Shown here in pieces: positions 8,737-17,550 of a stretch of 64,000 nucleotides of DNA. Below the pieces are notes generated by a model. It was not told the origin of the DNA, did no database searches, and saw only the letters and a list, made by a program, of their open reading frames with translations. A program made the translations under genes and the position numbers. The DNA comes from Leptospira chreensis (lineage in GTDB: Bacteria > Spirochaetota > Leptospiria > Leptospirales > Leptospiraceae). Every line of letters begins with the position of its first letter. The stretch's first letter is position 1. The DNA lies in the NCBI RefSeq assembly GCF_016919165.1, contig NZ_JAFFPS010000053.1, forward strand, positions 59,234-123,233, in the 5' to 3' direction.

Positions 8737-9429
8737 ATGAGAAGGATTTTATACACAATCGGATTCTCACTAGTACTTGGAAGCAGTTTTTCCTGCATAT
8801 CCTCATCCTCAGAAGATCCTTTGGCCGCACTCTTGACCTCACCACCGGTTGTGTCCTCTGTGACCCCTCAGATCGGAACTCCTGCTCAAAACAACGCCAA
8901 TGCCACCTACTCCGCAACAGAAGTTGTCATCAAAGGGGAGAATTTTGGTTTAGAACCAATTGTCCGATTCAATGATATTGTTGCTTCCATCACCCTAAAC
9001 ACGGGTACCGAACTCTATACCAAGGTTCCGGATGGAACATTTTCAGGATTCATCACTGTATCAAAATCTGGCGGTTCTTGTTTGCCTAACTCCAAAACTG
9101 GGGTCAACTGTGCCGGTATGGAATACTTTATCGACTGCTATGCGGTAACAAACAAACAATACGGTGCAGAAATTGAATTGAAACAAGGGCAAAGTATATC
9201 CGTTGAATTTGATGGGAACGAAACCAAAGCCTTCCATACAGATACACTACTTGCGACCCGAAGTTTAACGATTGGATGTGAGAGTGTTGTGACGGTCCGA
9301 GTATTTGATAGATCTTGTCAGGCCACAGACTATGTTTTACAAAACGACCCCATCATCCCCTTCCCTGCGGGAGTTGCGACACAGTTTTACATTACAGCAG
9401 AATCGGCGACCTGTAGTTTAGTTCTTTAG
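8737..9429 (+). CDS. Lipoprotein with IPT/TIG-like fold
   Basis: A 230-residue lipoprotein. Starting at the Met at 8737 gives a compact signal ending GSSFSC (Cys20); an upstream ATG at 8722 adds five residues and cannot be excluded. Residues 35-110 look like an IPT/TIG immunoglobulin-like domain (VSSVTPQIGTP, VVIKGENFG, VRFNDIVASIT, VPDGTFSGFITVSKSGG), common in surface lipoproteins of Leptospira. The C-terminal half has paired cysteines and no recognised family. It is divergent from the enoyl-CoA hydratase gene, and its stop overlaps the stop of the following convergent gene by four bases. Confidence 0.75.
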   Translation: MRRILYTIGFSLVLGSSFSCISSSSEDPLAALLTSPPVVSSVTPQIGTPAQNNANATYSATEVVIKGENFGLEPIVRFNDIVASITLNTGTELYTKVPDGTFSGFITVSKSGGSCLPNSKTGVNCAGMEYFIDCYAVTNKQYGAEIELKQGQSISVEFDGNETKAFHTDTLLATRSLTIGCESVVTVRVFDRSCQATDYVLQNDPIIPFPAGVATQFYITAESATCSLVL

Positions 9430-10913
9430 AAAGATTTGTTTTTCACAAATCGTTTGAAGATAATGATATTGGCTGCACCCATCCATTCATTCATATGTTC
9501 CCGAAAGATCAAATCCCTTGGTTTTGAATTTTTGATTTCTTCATCCAATTCATCATACTTTTGAATGGTTAGTTTTGAGATTTCTTTGTATTTCTCTTCA
9601 ATCATTTCTGTTAATTTCTTAAGCAAAGCCAGGTTGTTCTTTTCTTCACCTACATTTGGCAAAATGATTTCGTTCCAATAATCGATCACATGTTTTTTGA
9701 CATATTCACCTGGAATCACCCGAATTACTTTTTTACCATCAGTTCCCCGTGCATGGATATAACCTGTGTTTACTTCCATTAGAAACTTTTTTGCAATCAT
9801 ATAAAAATGAGAAGGCCCTAGATGAAACAAAAACACATATTTCACTTGGTTGGGAATCATCATATTCATAAGCACAACATTCTCGCAGAACTGAAAGAAC
9901 TGTTTTAAAAAATTCTGATATTCTACTTCGAAATCTTCAGGAGATTTATTTTTCTTTTCCGTACTTGTTAATGACCGAATGAGTTCAGCACGAAGCACTT
10001 GTTCATCAGCTCCCAGATGTAAATCCATGCTGATAGCAGTCTTAAATAAGGCTTTTTCGGCTAAATATTTATCTTGTTCATACCTGAAAAAATAATGTTG
10101 GTCGGAGTTCCAAGTATACTTTCCATAAGCCTGGATGTAAGTGGTCGCACCCTCTTCCTTCAGTTTAGCCTTTTGATTGGCCCATTCCTTTTTTTTATCC
10201 GATTCTTCATTCTCTTTTTGAATCACTTCATCGGCTTTGTACACGATTCCAGAATCTTCTGGGTCGAGGGAGGCCGGTTTATCATATAGATTTTCATCAA
10301 AAACTGTAGACAATCGATAGATGACTCGATCACGAAACTTTGGTTTGGTGGGTTTGTATTCCGTTAAATAATTTGGATTATCAATCTGTAAAATATAACT
10401 CATTCGTTTTAGAAAGATTTCAAGTTGGTTTAACCTTTCTAAGGCAGGCAAGATTCGGTAATTTAACAAAGCATTGGTTTGAAAATCTGGATCGCTAAAC
10501 TTTGCGTTCGAAACAGCATCCCGTAAAAAAATCCAACCTTCTTTACTTTCAATATAAAAGTAACGAAGCATTTCAAAGACTAAGTGGAATTGAACATAAT
10601 CATCTCGACTCGCCTCATCCAAATTACGCGAAAAATAGCGAGAGTATTCCTTTCGCACCTGCGCATACATATGTTTTTCATCTAAGTTAAAGATGATCTC
10701 TTTGATTTTCTTTTGTGATTTATCTAATTCTTGATCGAGGTTCTTTCGAAAGGAAAGGATTTCGCGTTTGTTAGCTTCGGTAAGCCCGGTACTAAGAAAT
10801 TGGAGGAAACTTCCCACCAAGTTCTGAAACCCAGTGAGGAAATACACATAACCCTTTTTGAAATCGGTAAGTAGGTCTAATTCGTTCCCACCCCCTTGGT
10901 TCTCTGCCGACAT
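9426..10913 (-). CDS. Conserved hypothetical cytoplasmic protein, 495 aa
   Basis: I do not recognise a family. The protein is long, charged and predicted mostly helical, without a signal peptide or clear membrane segment, apart from a mildly hydrophobic stretch near FLTGFQNLVGSFLQFLSTG. A Lys/Glu coiled-coil-like segment occurs at about residues 230-260 (QKENEESDKKKEWANQKAKLKEE). Several aromatic-rich stretches (for example YVFLFHLGPSHFYMIAKKF) suggest a compact globular domain in the second half. It is monocistronic and convergent with the IPT lipoprotein. Coding potential is supported by length and by codon use like that of its neighbours. Confidence 0.65.
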   Translation of the reverse strand: MSAENQGGGNELDLLTDFKKGYVYFLTGFQNLVGSFLQFLSTGLTEANKREILSFRKNLDQELDKSQKKIKEIIFNLDEKHMYAQVRKEYSRYFSRNLDEASRDDYVQFHLVFEMLRYFYIESKEGWIFLRDAVSNAKFSDPDFQTNALLNYRILPALERLNQLEIFLKRMSYILQIDNPNYLTEYKPTKPKFRDRVIYRLSTVFDENLYDKPASLDPEDSGIVYKADEVIQKENEESDKKKEWANQKAKLKEEGATTYIQAYGKYTWNSDQHYFFRYEQDKYLAEKALFKTAISMDLHLGADEQVLRAELIRSLTSTEKKNKSPEDFEVEYQNFLKQFFQFCENVVLMNMMIPNQVKYVFLFHLGPSHFYMIAKKFLMEVNTGYIHARGTDGKKVIRVIPGEYVKKHVIDYWNEIILPNVGEEKNNLALLKKLTEMIEEKYKEISKLTIQKYDELDEEIKNSKPRDLIFREHMNEWMGAANIIIFKRFVKNKSF

Positions 10914-10956
10914 ACCAAGAGGATAGTAAGTAGGATTTTTAAAAAATCAACAGGAT

Positions 10957-11307
10957 TTAGTTAGAGTAGAAAATCTCTATTAAATTTTGGCTTGGGTCTG
11001 CAAACGTAAGAGATTCCCCAGAATCAGATCCTTCTGGTCCTTTGATGATCTTTACGTTCTTTTCCTCAAGTTCGCTGATGGCTTCTGTGAAATCATCCAC
11101 ATCCATCACAAAACTTAAGAGCGGGAGAGACCTGTCAGGGACTTCTGCAACCACCAATCGGATCCGAAAGGAATCCAGAGAAAGAATTGCCTCAGTAGCC
11201 TTCTTTGTCTCCACTTCGAAGTCAAAAATGTCCCGGTAAAAATCGATAGAGGTGTCGAGCTGGGAGACGGGGATACTGACGTGGCCAATGCCTTCTACAA
11301 TAATCAT
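10957..11307 (-). CDS. VOC-superfamily (glyoxalase-like) protein
   Basis: A 116-residue single vicinal-oxygen-chelate domain with the typical two beta-alpha-beta-beta-beta modules. The first module begins GIGHVSIPVSQLDTSIDFY, with a likely metal His at position 9, and the second ends LIEIFYSN, with the usual metal Glu. This could be a methylmalonyl-CoA epimerase or glyoxalase relative, but the substrate cannot be told. Such short proteins dimerise to complete two metal sites. It is divergent from the lipoprotein gene at 11447 with about 140 bases between them, and lies upstream of the large orphan at 9426 with a 43-base gap. Confidence 0.75.
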   Translation of the reverse strand: MIIVEGIGHVSIPVSQLDTSIDFYRDIFDFEVETKKATEAILSLDSFRIRLVVAEVPDRSLPLLSFVMDVDDFTEAISELEEKNVKIIKGPEGSDSGESLTFADPSQNLIEIFYSN

Positions 11308-11446
11308 AATGGAATTACACCTTCGTGAACTTTTCTGTCATCATGCTTGAAAAACCGGCTTTGTCGAGAAAAAAGCAATTTCCCTCTAACAAACTCGAAA
11401 GTAAAATTTGAATTCCAATTCCAACTTAGGAAAAAAGAATCAAAAT

Positions 11447-11911
11447 ATGAATGCATTTCGGATTTCACTCATCGTTTTAGCCATTTTGACCCTTTCTTGC
11501 AAGGAAGCGGTCGTTCCTTTTGATACTGCCCACGAAAACTTAGCGGCAAAACTCCTATCTGAGAACCAAATCCTTCTCGAAGAGTATCTAAAAGAGGATC
11601 CAAAACCAAATTGGAAAATTTTTTCAGAATCAATTGATGCTTTGAAAGCCAGTGGACATCCAAAATTAAAGGCCTGGGCTGAGACTTTAAGTCCACTCCT
11701 TCCCACAAATGGAACCGATCTAGAAACTAGTTATGAAAAAATTTCCAAAATTCAAGAAATATTGGTTCAAATCAAAACAGAAGTACCAAACCAATCCAAG
11801 TACAATCGATTTTATTGTCCTATGGTCGATAAATCATGGTTAATGACAGGAAGAGAAGTAAAGAATCCATATGCTCCTGAAATGAGAGATTGTGGAGAAC
11901 TGATACAATAA
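11447..11911 (+). CDS. Hypothetical lipoprotein
   Basis: A 154-residue protein of unknown family. The ATG at 11447 starts a short signal peptide ending AILTLSC (Cys18), a good lipobox; an upstream TTG at 11408 would put 13 polar residues in front and is less likely. The mature part is helical and acidic, with a C-terminal Cys pair (FYCPMVD and MRDCGELI). It ends six bases before the next gene, with which it probably forms an operon, so the two products may act together, the next one having no signal peptide. Confidence 0.65.
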   Translation: MNAFRISLIVLAILTLSCKEAVVPFDTAHENLAAKLLSENQILLEEYLKEDPKPNWKIFSESIDALKASGHPKLKAWAETLSPLLPTNGTDLETSYEKISKIQEILVQIKTEVPNQSKYNRFYCPMVDKSWLMTGREVKNPYAPEMRDCGELIQ

Positions 11912-11917
11912 TAGTCC

Positions 11918-12838
11918 ATGCCAAAATGTTTCCTCGGTACATCCTTATACGAAGCCTGCCCACCCAGTTGCAGGCTTTCTTTCGCTAAACAAGACGTAGA
12001 TGAAGATTGTATTGCGAAAAACAAACTCGAGGCATTTTTACAGGATAAAGTAACATTCAAAATTGGGTTTTCTGCGTTTTCCCAAATTCCCGCCAAAACT
12101 TTAGAAAAGTTCATTTGGACTTCCAAAGACAATTTAGAATTAATCTCTTATTTTCTCTATATAGGAGAACCGACTCTCGTAAGGGAAATTATAGAATCCT
12201 TTTCCAATCACACACTCAGTTATCTTTTTAAATGTGATTTTGAAAACTATATGAACATTCGAGACTCAATCAAAAGAGAAAAGTCCATCAAACATATGTT
12301 TGATATACGTAGTTTCAAATATTGGACTTTTGTGAGTTATTTACGCATTTGCGATTTGATTCAGTATTTTGTTCGTTATTTAAAAGAACCAGAATACGCC
12401 TGCCAATTTATCGTCATTTTACCATCAGAAATCGTTTCCAATCTGAACAAATACACTGGTTTGGATTTTGATGAAGAAAAGTCTTTATACACGGCTCTCG
12501 GAGATTCGATCTACGAATTACCATTACAATCACCAAAAATCTACGATCATATGATGCAGCTCTTTGCAGAAGATCCAGAGGTATCCATTATACTTTCTAC
12601 CATGGAAGGTCTCATTCATAGGCAACAATTGATATTAGAAACGAGTGAAAAACTCCATGCTTATATTGCAGAACATCGAATTGATAAAAACTTTCAGTTT
12701 ATTTTTTCGGAATTGAACGGGATGGAAATTGGAACCGCGTCAGAAATTCTAAACCAACTTCTCGAAAAAAAGATGATCACGGTATCTCAAAAACTCATGA
12801 TCATTGATTTTCTTGAAACTGGTAAATTAGAATTGTAG
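11918..12838 (+). CDS. Hypothetical protein, 306 aa
   Basis: No family is recognised. The N-terminal 30 residues hold four cysteines (KCFLG, EACPPSCR, EDCIAK), unusual for this genome; after that the protein is helical with regularly spaced Leu/Ile, resembling an armadillo- or HEAT-like arrangement (for example ISYFLYIGEPTLVREIIESF and IILSTMEGLIHRQQLI), but no repeat can be aligned confidently. No signal peptide is seen. It lies six bases behind a lipoprotein gene and is followed by a perfect ten-base hairpin. Being in an operon with a lipoprotein is the only functional hint. Confidence 0.6.
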   Translation: MPKCFLGTSLYEACPPSCRLSFAKQDVDEDCIAKNKLEAFLQDKVTFKIGFSAFSQIPAKTLEKFIWTSKDNLELISYFLYIGEPTLVREIIESFSNHTLSYLFKCDFENYMNIRDSIKREKSIKHMFDIRSFKYWTFVSYLRICDLIQYFVRYLKEPEYACQFIVILPSEIVSNLNKYTGLDFDEEKSLYTALGDSIYELPLQSPKIYDHMMQLFAEDPEVSIILSTMEGLIHRQQLILETSEKLHAYIAEHRIDKNFQFIFSELNGMEIGTASEILNQLLEKKMITVSQKLMIIDFLETGKLEL

Positions 12839-12865
12839 AATCAACTAATCTTCGCTAGTTGATTC
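12838..12865. terminator. Perfect hairpin, shared terminator of convergent genes
   Basis: GAATCAACTA and TAGTTGATTC form a perfect ten-base stem around an eight-base loop. It begins at the last base of the stop codon of the plus-strand gene and lies 17 bases before the stop of the minus-strand MFS gene. Confidence 0.7.
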
Positions 12866-12881
12866 TGTAAAATAGACTATC

Positions 12882-14105
12882 TTAACCAGCAATTTTAACT
12901 TTTTTCGCAAGATAAACACTAAATAATAAACTAAACACGGCAATCATTCCCACTAGTTCATAATTCACTAACTGATTGTCAGGTGTTTGCACCAAAATAA
13001 GACCGGCTACATAGGATGCGGCACCAGAAGAAATTTGTTGGATGGCCGAATTCACAGACATAAAACTCCCTCGAATCCTTGGTTCCACAGCGGAGGTGAT
13101 CATTGCAAATGCAGGCACCATTCGTCCAGAAACCAAAATCATAAATATAGTAGTGACGGTAAGAACCACAGGCAATGAAGTTTTTGTCAAAGTCACAACG
13201 ACCACAATTGGAATCACAGCAACAATCGAAATGATTTGGTAAACAGTCAATTTTCCATAACGATCCGAGAGTTTTCCAATGAATCTGCTCGTAAAAAAAG
13301 TAAATAACCCACCAAAGAAATAAATATAAGGAAGATCACCGATCGCTAAACCAACGTTAGAGACAAGAAATGGACTGAGAAAAGGAATGATGGTAAATCC
13401 ACCGAACATCAAAAACACCATAAAAAGAAAAGGGGCCAAGTGGTCTTTTTTGGTAATCACTTGTTTTAATGATTTTAGTTGCGATTGTTTTGGATGGATC
13501 TCTGAATCTAAATGGTAACGAATCGATGGTAATACTTTGTAACAGATTGGAAGAATTAAAAACCCAGCAATTGCCAAAGATAAAAACGGGAAATGCCATC
13601 CAAATTTATTTGCTAACGAAAGTCCGATAGGAATTCCAATCACAGATGCGACAGAGAAAGAACTCATCACAACACCAGTGGCTGTCCCTCTTCTAAACAC
13701 CGGAATGATATCTCCAATGATGGAAAGAACGGTTGCACCAATCATTCCCCCAAAACCACCGGCAACTACCCTTGCAAAAAGTAAAAATCCATAATTAGGA
13801 GCAAAAGCACAAAGTAACGTCCCGAAAGAGAATCCAAAAAACAAAACAAGAAGACTCATTTTGCGATCATAAGAATCCAAAAATAAAGCCCCAATCAGCC
13901 CAAACACTCCCGCACTGATAGAATAAGAAGAAACAAGGAGTCCGAAGGCAGCAGAGTTGATTTTGAAACTTTCCATAAACACTGGCCCTAGTGGCATCAT
14001 GATGACAAAATCCAGGATGTGTAAAAATTGGAGGGCCGCAAGGATGAAGATGATGGCTCTTTCTTTTTGGATGGTATGAAGCGGATGGGTAAGAGGTTGG
14101 CTCAT
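12882..14105 (-). CDS. MFS transporter, DHA1-like
   Basis: A 407-residue major facilitator protein with twelve predicted membrane helices. The loop between helices 2 and 3 has the family signature (ALFLDSYDRKM, variant of GxLaDrxGrk), and the second half repeats it (GKLSDRYGKLTVYQ). It resembles drug/H+ antiporters of the arabinose-efflux type; the substrate is unknown. The start ATG at 14105 is divergent from an SDR gene, leaving an 88-base shared promoter region. It ends against the perfect bidirectional hairpin at 12838. No regulator gene of the TetR or MarR type lies next to it. Confidence 0.85.
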   Translation of the reverse strand: MSQPLTHPLHTIQKERAIIFILAALQFLHILDFVIMMPLGPVFMESFKINSAAFGLLVSSYSISAGVFGLIGALFLDSYDRKMSLLVLFFGFSFGTLLCAFAPNYGFLLFARVVAGGFGGMIGATVLSIIGDIIPVFRRGTATGVVMSSFSVASVIGIPIGLSLANKFGWHFPFLSLAIAGFLILPICYKVLPSIRYHLDSEIHPKQSQLKSLKQVITKKDHLAPFLFMVFLMFGGFTIIPFLSPFLVSNVGLAIGDLPYIYFFGGLFTFFTSRFIGKLSDRYGKLTVYQIISIVAVIPIVVVVTLTKTSLPVVLTVTTIFMILVSGRMVPAFAMITSAVEPRIRGSFMSVNSAIQQISSGAASYVAGLILVQTPDNQLVNYELVGMIAVFSLLFSVYLAKKVKIAG

Positions 14106-14193
14106 AAAACTAATATTGACCAGCCGTTCAAAATTTCCAAAACTATTTAGTTTCGTATTGCCAACTTTTACATTCTGTAATAAATTTCCCTCT

Positions 14194-14973
14194 ATGAAAT
14201 ATGCGTTAATTACAGGGGCTTCTACTGGACTCGGAAAAGATTTTGCTCTGACTTTGGCTAAAAAGGGTTATACTCCCGTTTTAGTTGCTCGTAGTGCGGA
14301 TCGATTGAAGGCACTCGCCACGGAAATCAAAACCAAATACGGATTACAAAGTGTTGTCATAGCACAAGACTTGGCCAAACCGAAATCGGCAGAAGCAGTA
14401 TACAAAGCGGTTAAAAAACTAAAGATATCGATTCATTGTTTGGTGAACAATGCGGGTTTCGGTATCAATGGTGAGTTCCATAAAAATTCCTTTGAAAAAG
14501 AAACAGGATTAATCCAACTCAATGTCACTACTCTCGCAGAACTTTGCCATTTGTTTTTGCAAGATATGGTGACGGCAAAAGATGGTTACATCCTAAATGT
14601 TGCATCCACCGCGGGATTCCAACCAGGGCCACTCATGTCGAGTTACTATGCCTCAAAAGCTTATGTTCTTTCTTTCAGTGAAGGACTTGCGGAAGAAGTG
14701 CGCGATTATGGTGTTACCGTAACATGCGTTTGTCCAGGACCGACGCAAACCGAATTTTTTGAAAGAGCGAATATGACTAAAATCAATTTAGTAAAGTCCT
14801 CTTTTCTGATTATGAAATCTCAAGATGTGGTGGATATTGGACTCGATGCATTGTTTGGAAAAAAGGTCGTAAAAATTACAGGATTCTTTAATTTCCTTTT
14901 AGCGCAATCGGTTCGAGTTTCACCAAGATTTCTCGTTCGTAAAATTGCTAAATATTTACACCAAGCAGGATGA
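14194..14973 (+). CDS. Short-chain dehydrogenase/reductase
   Basis: A 259-residue classical SDR. The Rossmann motif TGASTGLGKDFA, the NNAGFG strand motif, the catalytic Ser and YYASK (Tyr-x-x-x-Lys) and the PGP motif after strand 6 are all visible. The basic residue after the second strand (VARSADR) suggests NADP(H). The C-terminal hydrophobic/basic tail (residues about 225-259) is typical of SDRs acting on lipids or steroids, but the substrate is not known. ATG 14194 is used; the in-frame upstream extension begins with TTG and has no Rossmann character. Its stop is one base before the likely TTG of the aminotransferase gene, so these form an operon. Confidence 0.85.
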   Translation: MKYALITGASTGLGKDFALTLAKKGYTPVLVARSADRLKALATEIKTKYGLQSVVIAQDLAKPKSAEAVYKAVKKLKISIHCLVNNAGFGINGEFHKNSFEKETGLIQLNVTTLAELCHLFLQDMVTAKDGYILNVASTAGFQPGPLMSSYYASKAYVLSFSEGLAEEVRDYGVTVTCVCPGPTQTEFFERANMTKINLVKSSFLIMKSQDVVDIGLDALFGKKVVKITGFFNFLLAQSVRVSPRFLVRKIAKYLHQAG

Positions 14974-14974
14974 T

Positions 14975-16168
14975 TTGACCGAATTCCCATTTTCATTTTC
15001 CAATCGATTCCAGTTGTTAGGTGATTTAAATTCAGAAAATAAAATTTACCAAACAAAACAAAACCTGGAAAAGTCAGGAAATGCGATTTTTGATCTGACC
15101 AATTCCAATCCTACAAAACTAGGGTTGGAGTTCCCACCAGGGGCACTGTCCCATATATTCTCTAGTTTAGACTGCAGTCAGTATGACCCCCTTGCCGAAG
15201 GATTAGAATCTGCAAGAAAGGCCATCGTTTCTGAATATACAAACCGAGAAATCCCAGCCAAACCTTCTGATTTGGTTTTAACAGCCAGTACATCAGAAGC
15301 CTATTCTTATACATTCAAACTATTCACAAACCCAGGGGATGAAGTTCTAACACCAAATCCTGGTTATCCGTTATTTAGTTTTCTCATTGGTTTGGAAAAT
15401 CTAAAGGAAGTTCACTACCCGCTGAAAGAAGATCCAGAAACAGGAAGGTGGGTTTATTCTGCAGAAACCATCGCCAATTGTGTGAGTACAAAAACCAAAC
15501 TCATTGTCCTGGTCAGTCCCGCAAACCCCACAGGTTCTAGAACCACTGCTAACTTTTGGAAGGAATGGGAAGCACTCGGAATCAAAATCCCAATTCTGTT
15601 AGACGAAGTTTTTGTAGGTTATGAGTTTTCTGGAGAACCACACCAAATTCCCGAGGAGCCCACTTTTCCCCTATTGGTATGTAATGGATTTTCTAAAATG
15701 TTGGCCCTTCCTCAGCTCAAACTGGGTTGGATCCTGACCAAAGGTCCAGAGGTTTACCAATCGGAAATTCAGAAAAATTTAGGATTCATCGCCGACACCT
15801 ATCTCTCCGTGAATTCCCCCGTGCAACTTGCCACACCAGAACTCATTCCTTGGAAAACAATGATGCAAAATCGCATACGAACAAGAATTATGCGAAACAT
15901 GGCACAATGTGTTTTGTTTGTTGAAGAAAATCCTAAAATCAAAAAGAAACCAGCCACGGAAGCCGGATGGTATTTTTTACTAGAACTAGATTTGGAGAAA
16001 AAAGACGAGGATTTGGTTTTGGAAATTTTATCCAAAACCAACGTCTTTTTACATCCAGGGTCATGGTATGGATTTTCGCATAACCGCTGTATACTTATTG
16101 TTAGTTTGATTTCAGAAGAAGAAACTTTGCGTTCTGGTCTAGAAACCCTTCAAACCTTTCTTAAATAA
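14975..16168 (+). CDS. PLP-dependent aminotransferase, class I/II
   Basis: A fold-type I aminotransferase of about 397 residues. Visible features are LTNSNPTKLG at the N-terminus, NPGYPLFSF, SPANPTGS (substrate/PLP loop), LLDEVFVGYEF (PLP pyridine Asp and Tyr), NGFSKMLALPQLKLGW (Schiff-base Lys and phosphate contacts) and the C-terminal arginine region. This is closest in style to alanine/aspartate aminotransferase relatives; the amino acid cannot be chosen. TTG at 14975, preceded by AGGA and one base after the SDR stop, is the likely start. The last 19 bases overlap the end of the convergent patatin gene. Confidence 0.85.
   Translation: MTEFPFSFSNRFQLLGDLNSENKIYQTKQNLEKSGNAIFDLTNSNPTKLGLEFPPGALSHIFSSLDCSQYDPLAEGLESARKAIVSEYTNREIPAKPSDLVLTASTSEAYSYTFKLFTNPGDEVLTPNPGYPLFSFLIGLENLKEVHYPLKEDPETGRWVYSAETIANCVSTKTKLIVLVSPANPTGSRTTANFWKEWEALGIKIPILLDEVFVGYEFSGEPHQIPEEPTFPLLVCNGFSKMLALPQLKLGWILTKGPEVYQSEIQKNLGFIADTYLSVNSPVQLATPELIPWKTMMQNRIRTRIMRNMAQCVLFVEENPKIKKKPATEAGWYFLLELDLEKKDEDLVLEILSKTNVFLHPGSWYGFSHNRCILIVSLISEEETLRSGLETLQTFLK
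16075..16084 (-). repeat. GTTATGCGAA word
   Basis: Exact copy, inside the aminotransferase gene, where it is read as part of Phe-Ser-His-Asn-Arg. A one-mismatch copy in the opposite orientation (ATTATGCGAA) lies 190 bases upstream. Confidence 0.6.
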
Positions 16169-17118
16169 TCAATGATCGCCGTTTTTTGAGCGAGGGCATC
16201 AGCCTTTCCCAATTCATAAGTTTCTCTCACTCCCTTTGGGTTTGTATAATCAAAAGAAGTGATTGGTAAAGGTTTGGATGGAGTGATCAGATAAGACTTT
16301 GCCAAAAGTTCCGGAGTTTTTCCCACAATGGTGTTGGGTTCATAGTGAATTCCAATAATCTTCGCGTTAGGCGAAAAAGTTTCGATCATCATATTATTGG
16401 TCAGTCCCCCATCCAAATAATATTCATTTCCAACCGATTGAAAATCCACAATGGGAGGAATGGAGGAAGAATTCATAATGAATTGTTCGATGGTTTCTGA
16501 ATTCACAAAATCTTTCTCTGTGAAATCCACATCTTCCATATTCCATTTTTTAATCATCTCGGCGGTTCTGTTTGCAGGAATTCCATCCGACCGGTCCCGA
16601 TCATCCAAAATAAAAGCTCGGCCCGTTTCAGAGATGAGTCTCGCCAAACGGAACTTATTCTTTAGTGAATCTTCCCTTGGATGGGCCTTCACCGAATGGA
16701 TCCAAATTTTAGCACCCGATTCCAGTACCTTATCAAACTTCATTCCAAAGCGAATTGTACGGCGATACATATCTTCATGAGGGAAAGTGGATTCTCCCCG
16801 GAGGAAATTCGAAAAATGAAAGTTACGCGAATTTCGTTTTGTGATTTCTTCAAAGTATTCTACGGATTCTTCTTCGGTTTGCGACAAAATACAAAGTGCC
16901 ATAGCGGCACCGGCAGAAACTCCAGAAAGTTCTGTAAAGCGCACTCCCCATTCACGAAGGGTTTTCCCAACCCCTAAAGCATAAAAAGCCTTACAACCAC
17001 CACCAGCGATGGCAAGAGAAGCATCATAAGAGGGAAAAATTTTAACTAATGTTTGTAATACTTGTTCTCGAACGCCCATAAGATCGACAAAATCTATTCC
17101 CCTTCCCAACGAAAGCAT
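16150..17118 (-). CDS. Patatin-like phospholipase
   Basis: A patatin-fold acyl hydrolase of up to 322 residues. The oxyanion loop is IAGGGCKAFYALG (GGGxKG-like), the nucleophile elbow is GVSAGAA (Ser of GxSxG), and the catalytic Asp sits in YLDGGLTNN (DGG). A Ser-Asp dyad esterase acting on phospholipids or lipid esters is expected. The 17118 ATG has GGAG upstream but overlaps the preceding secreted-protein gene by 25 bases; ATG 17079 (MGVREQ) would avoid the overlap and is a fair alternative. Its stop region overlaps the aminotransferase gene on the other strand by 19 bases. Confidence 0.83.
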   Translation of the reverse strand: MLSLGRGIDFVDLMGVREQVLQTLVKIFPSYDASLAIAGGGCKAFYALGVGKTLREWGVRFTELSGVSAGAAMALCILSQTEEESVEYFEEITKRNSRNFHFSNFLRGESTFPHEDMYRRTIRFGMKFDKVLESGAKIWIHSVKAHPREDSLKNKFRLARLISETGRAFILDDRDRSDGIPANRTAEMIKKWNMEDVDFTEKDFVNSETIEQFIMNSSSIPPIVDFQSVGNEYYLDGGLTNNMMIETFSPNAKIIGIHYEPNTIVGKTPELLAKSYLITPSKPLPITSFDYTNPKGVRETYELGKADALAQKTAIIDYLRKV

Positions 17119-17381
17119 AGAGTGTTGTTTTCTCCTAAAAATCTATCAAAGTACAAACTAGCTCGGCAATCGTCTTCTGTCGCAAGAAAGAAATCATATC
17201 CGCCGGCTGGATATTTAATTTTACAACAGCCTTTTTTGTCCTTACGATCGGGAGGTTGGCGCACCGATTTGTCTTGGCCCTTTAAATCCCCAAGAGTTGG
17301 AGGAAGTTCCTGTCTAGGGTCGGCCATCTTTTCGGATACAAAGACCGAAAAGAACAATAGAGTTAACAAAATGGTTCGCAT
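17094..17381 (-). CDS. Small secreted cysteine-containing protein
   Basis: A 95-residue hypothetical protein. ATG 17381 starts a short signal peptide (MRTILLTLLFFSVFVSE); the longer reading frame to 17414 gives no signal and is rejected. The mature part is polar with a GCC pair, EDDC and LCFRW, so four cysteines, suggesting disulfides outside the cytoplasm. No family is recognised. It overlaps or abuts the patatin gene downstream, so the two are likely one transcript, and the protein may be exported to the same compartment where the lipase acts (inference only). Confidence 0.6.
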   Translation of the reverse strand: MRTILLTLLFFSVFVSEKMADPRQELPPTLGDLKGQDKSVRQPPDRKDKKGCCKIKYPAGGYDFFLATEDDCRASLYFDRFLGENNTLCFRWEGE

Positions 17382-17550
17382 TCTATACAGGTAGACGACC
17401 TTAAAGATACGCAAGTTCGGTGATTCCTAAAAAAGTCATGAATTAGGTTCAATGGTACGAACTGTATTTCTATTGAATAGGAAATATTTTTCTTTACCCT
17501 TTGGTAAAATCTTTTATAATCTCCCCACTAATCATCCTTTGGGGACACCA

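Noticed and set aside
16366..16375. GTTAGGC cores resembling integron attC half-sites (GTTRRRY)
   Set aside because: The cores are single, lie inside ordinary genes, and have no inverted partner core forming an attC hairpin; no integron integrase or cassette array is present.
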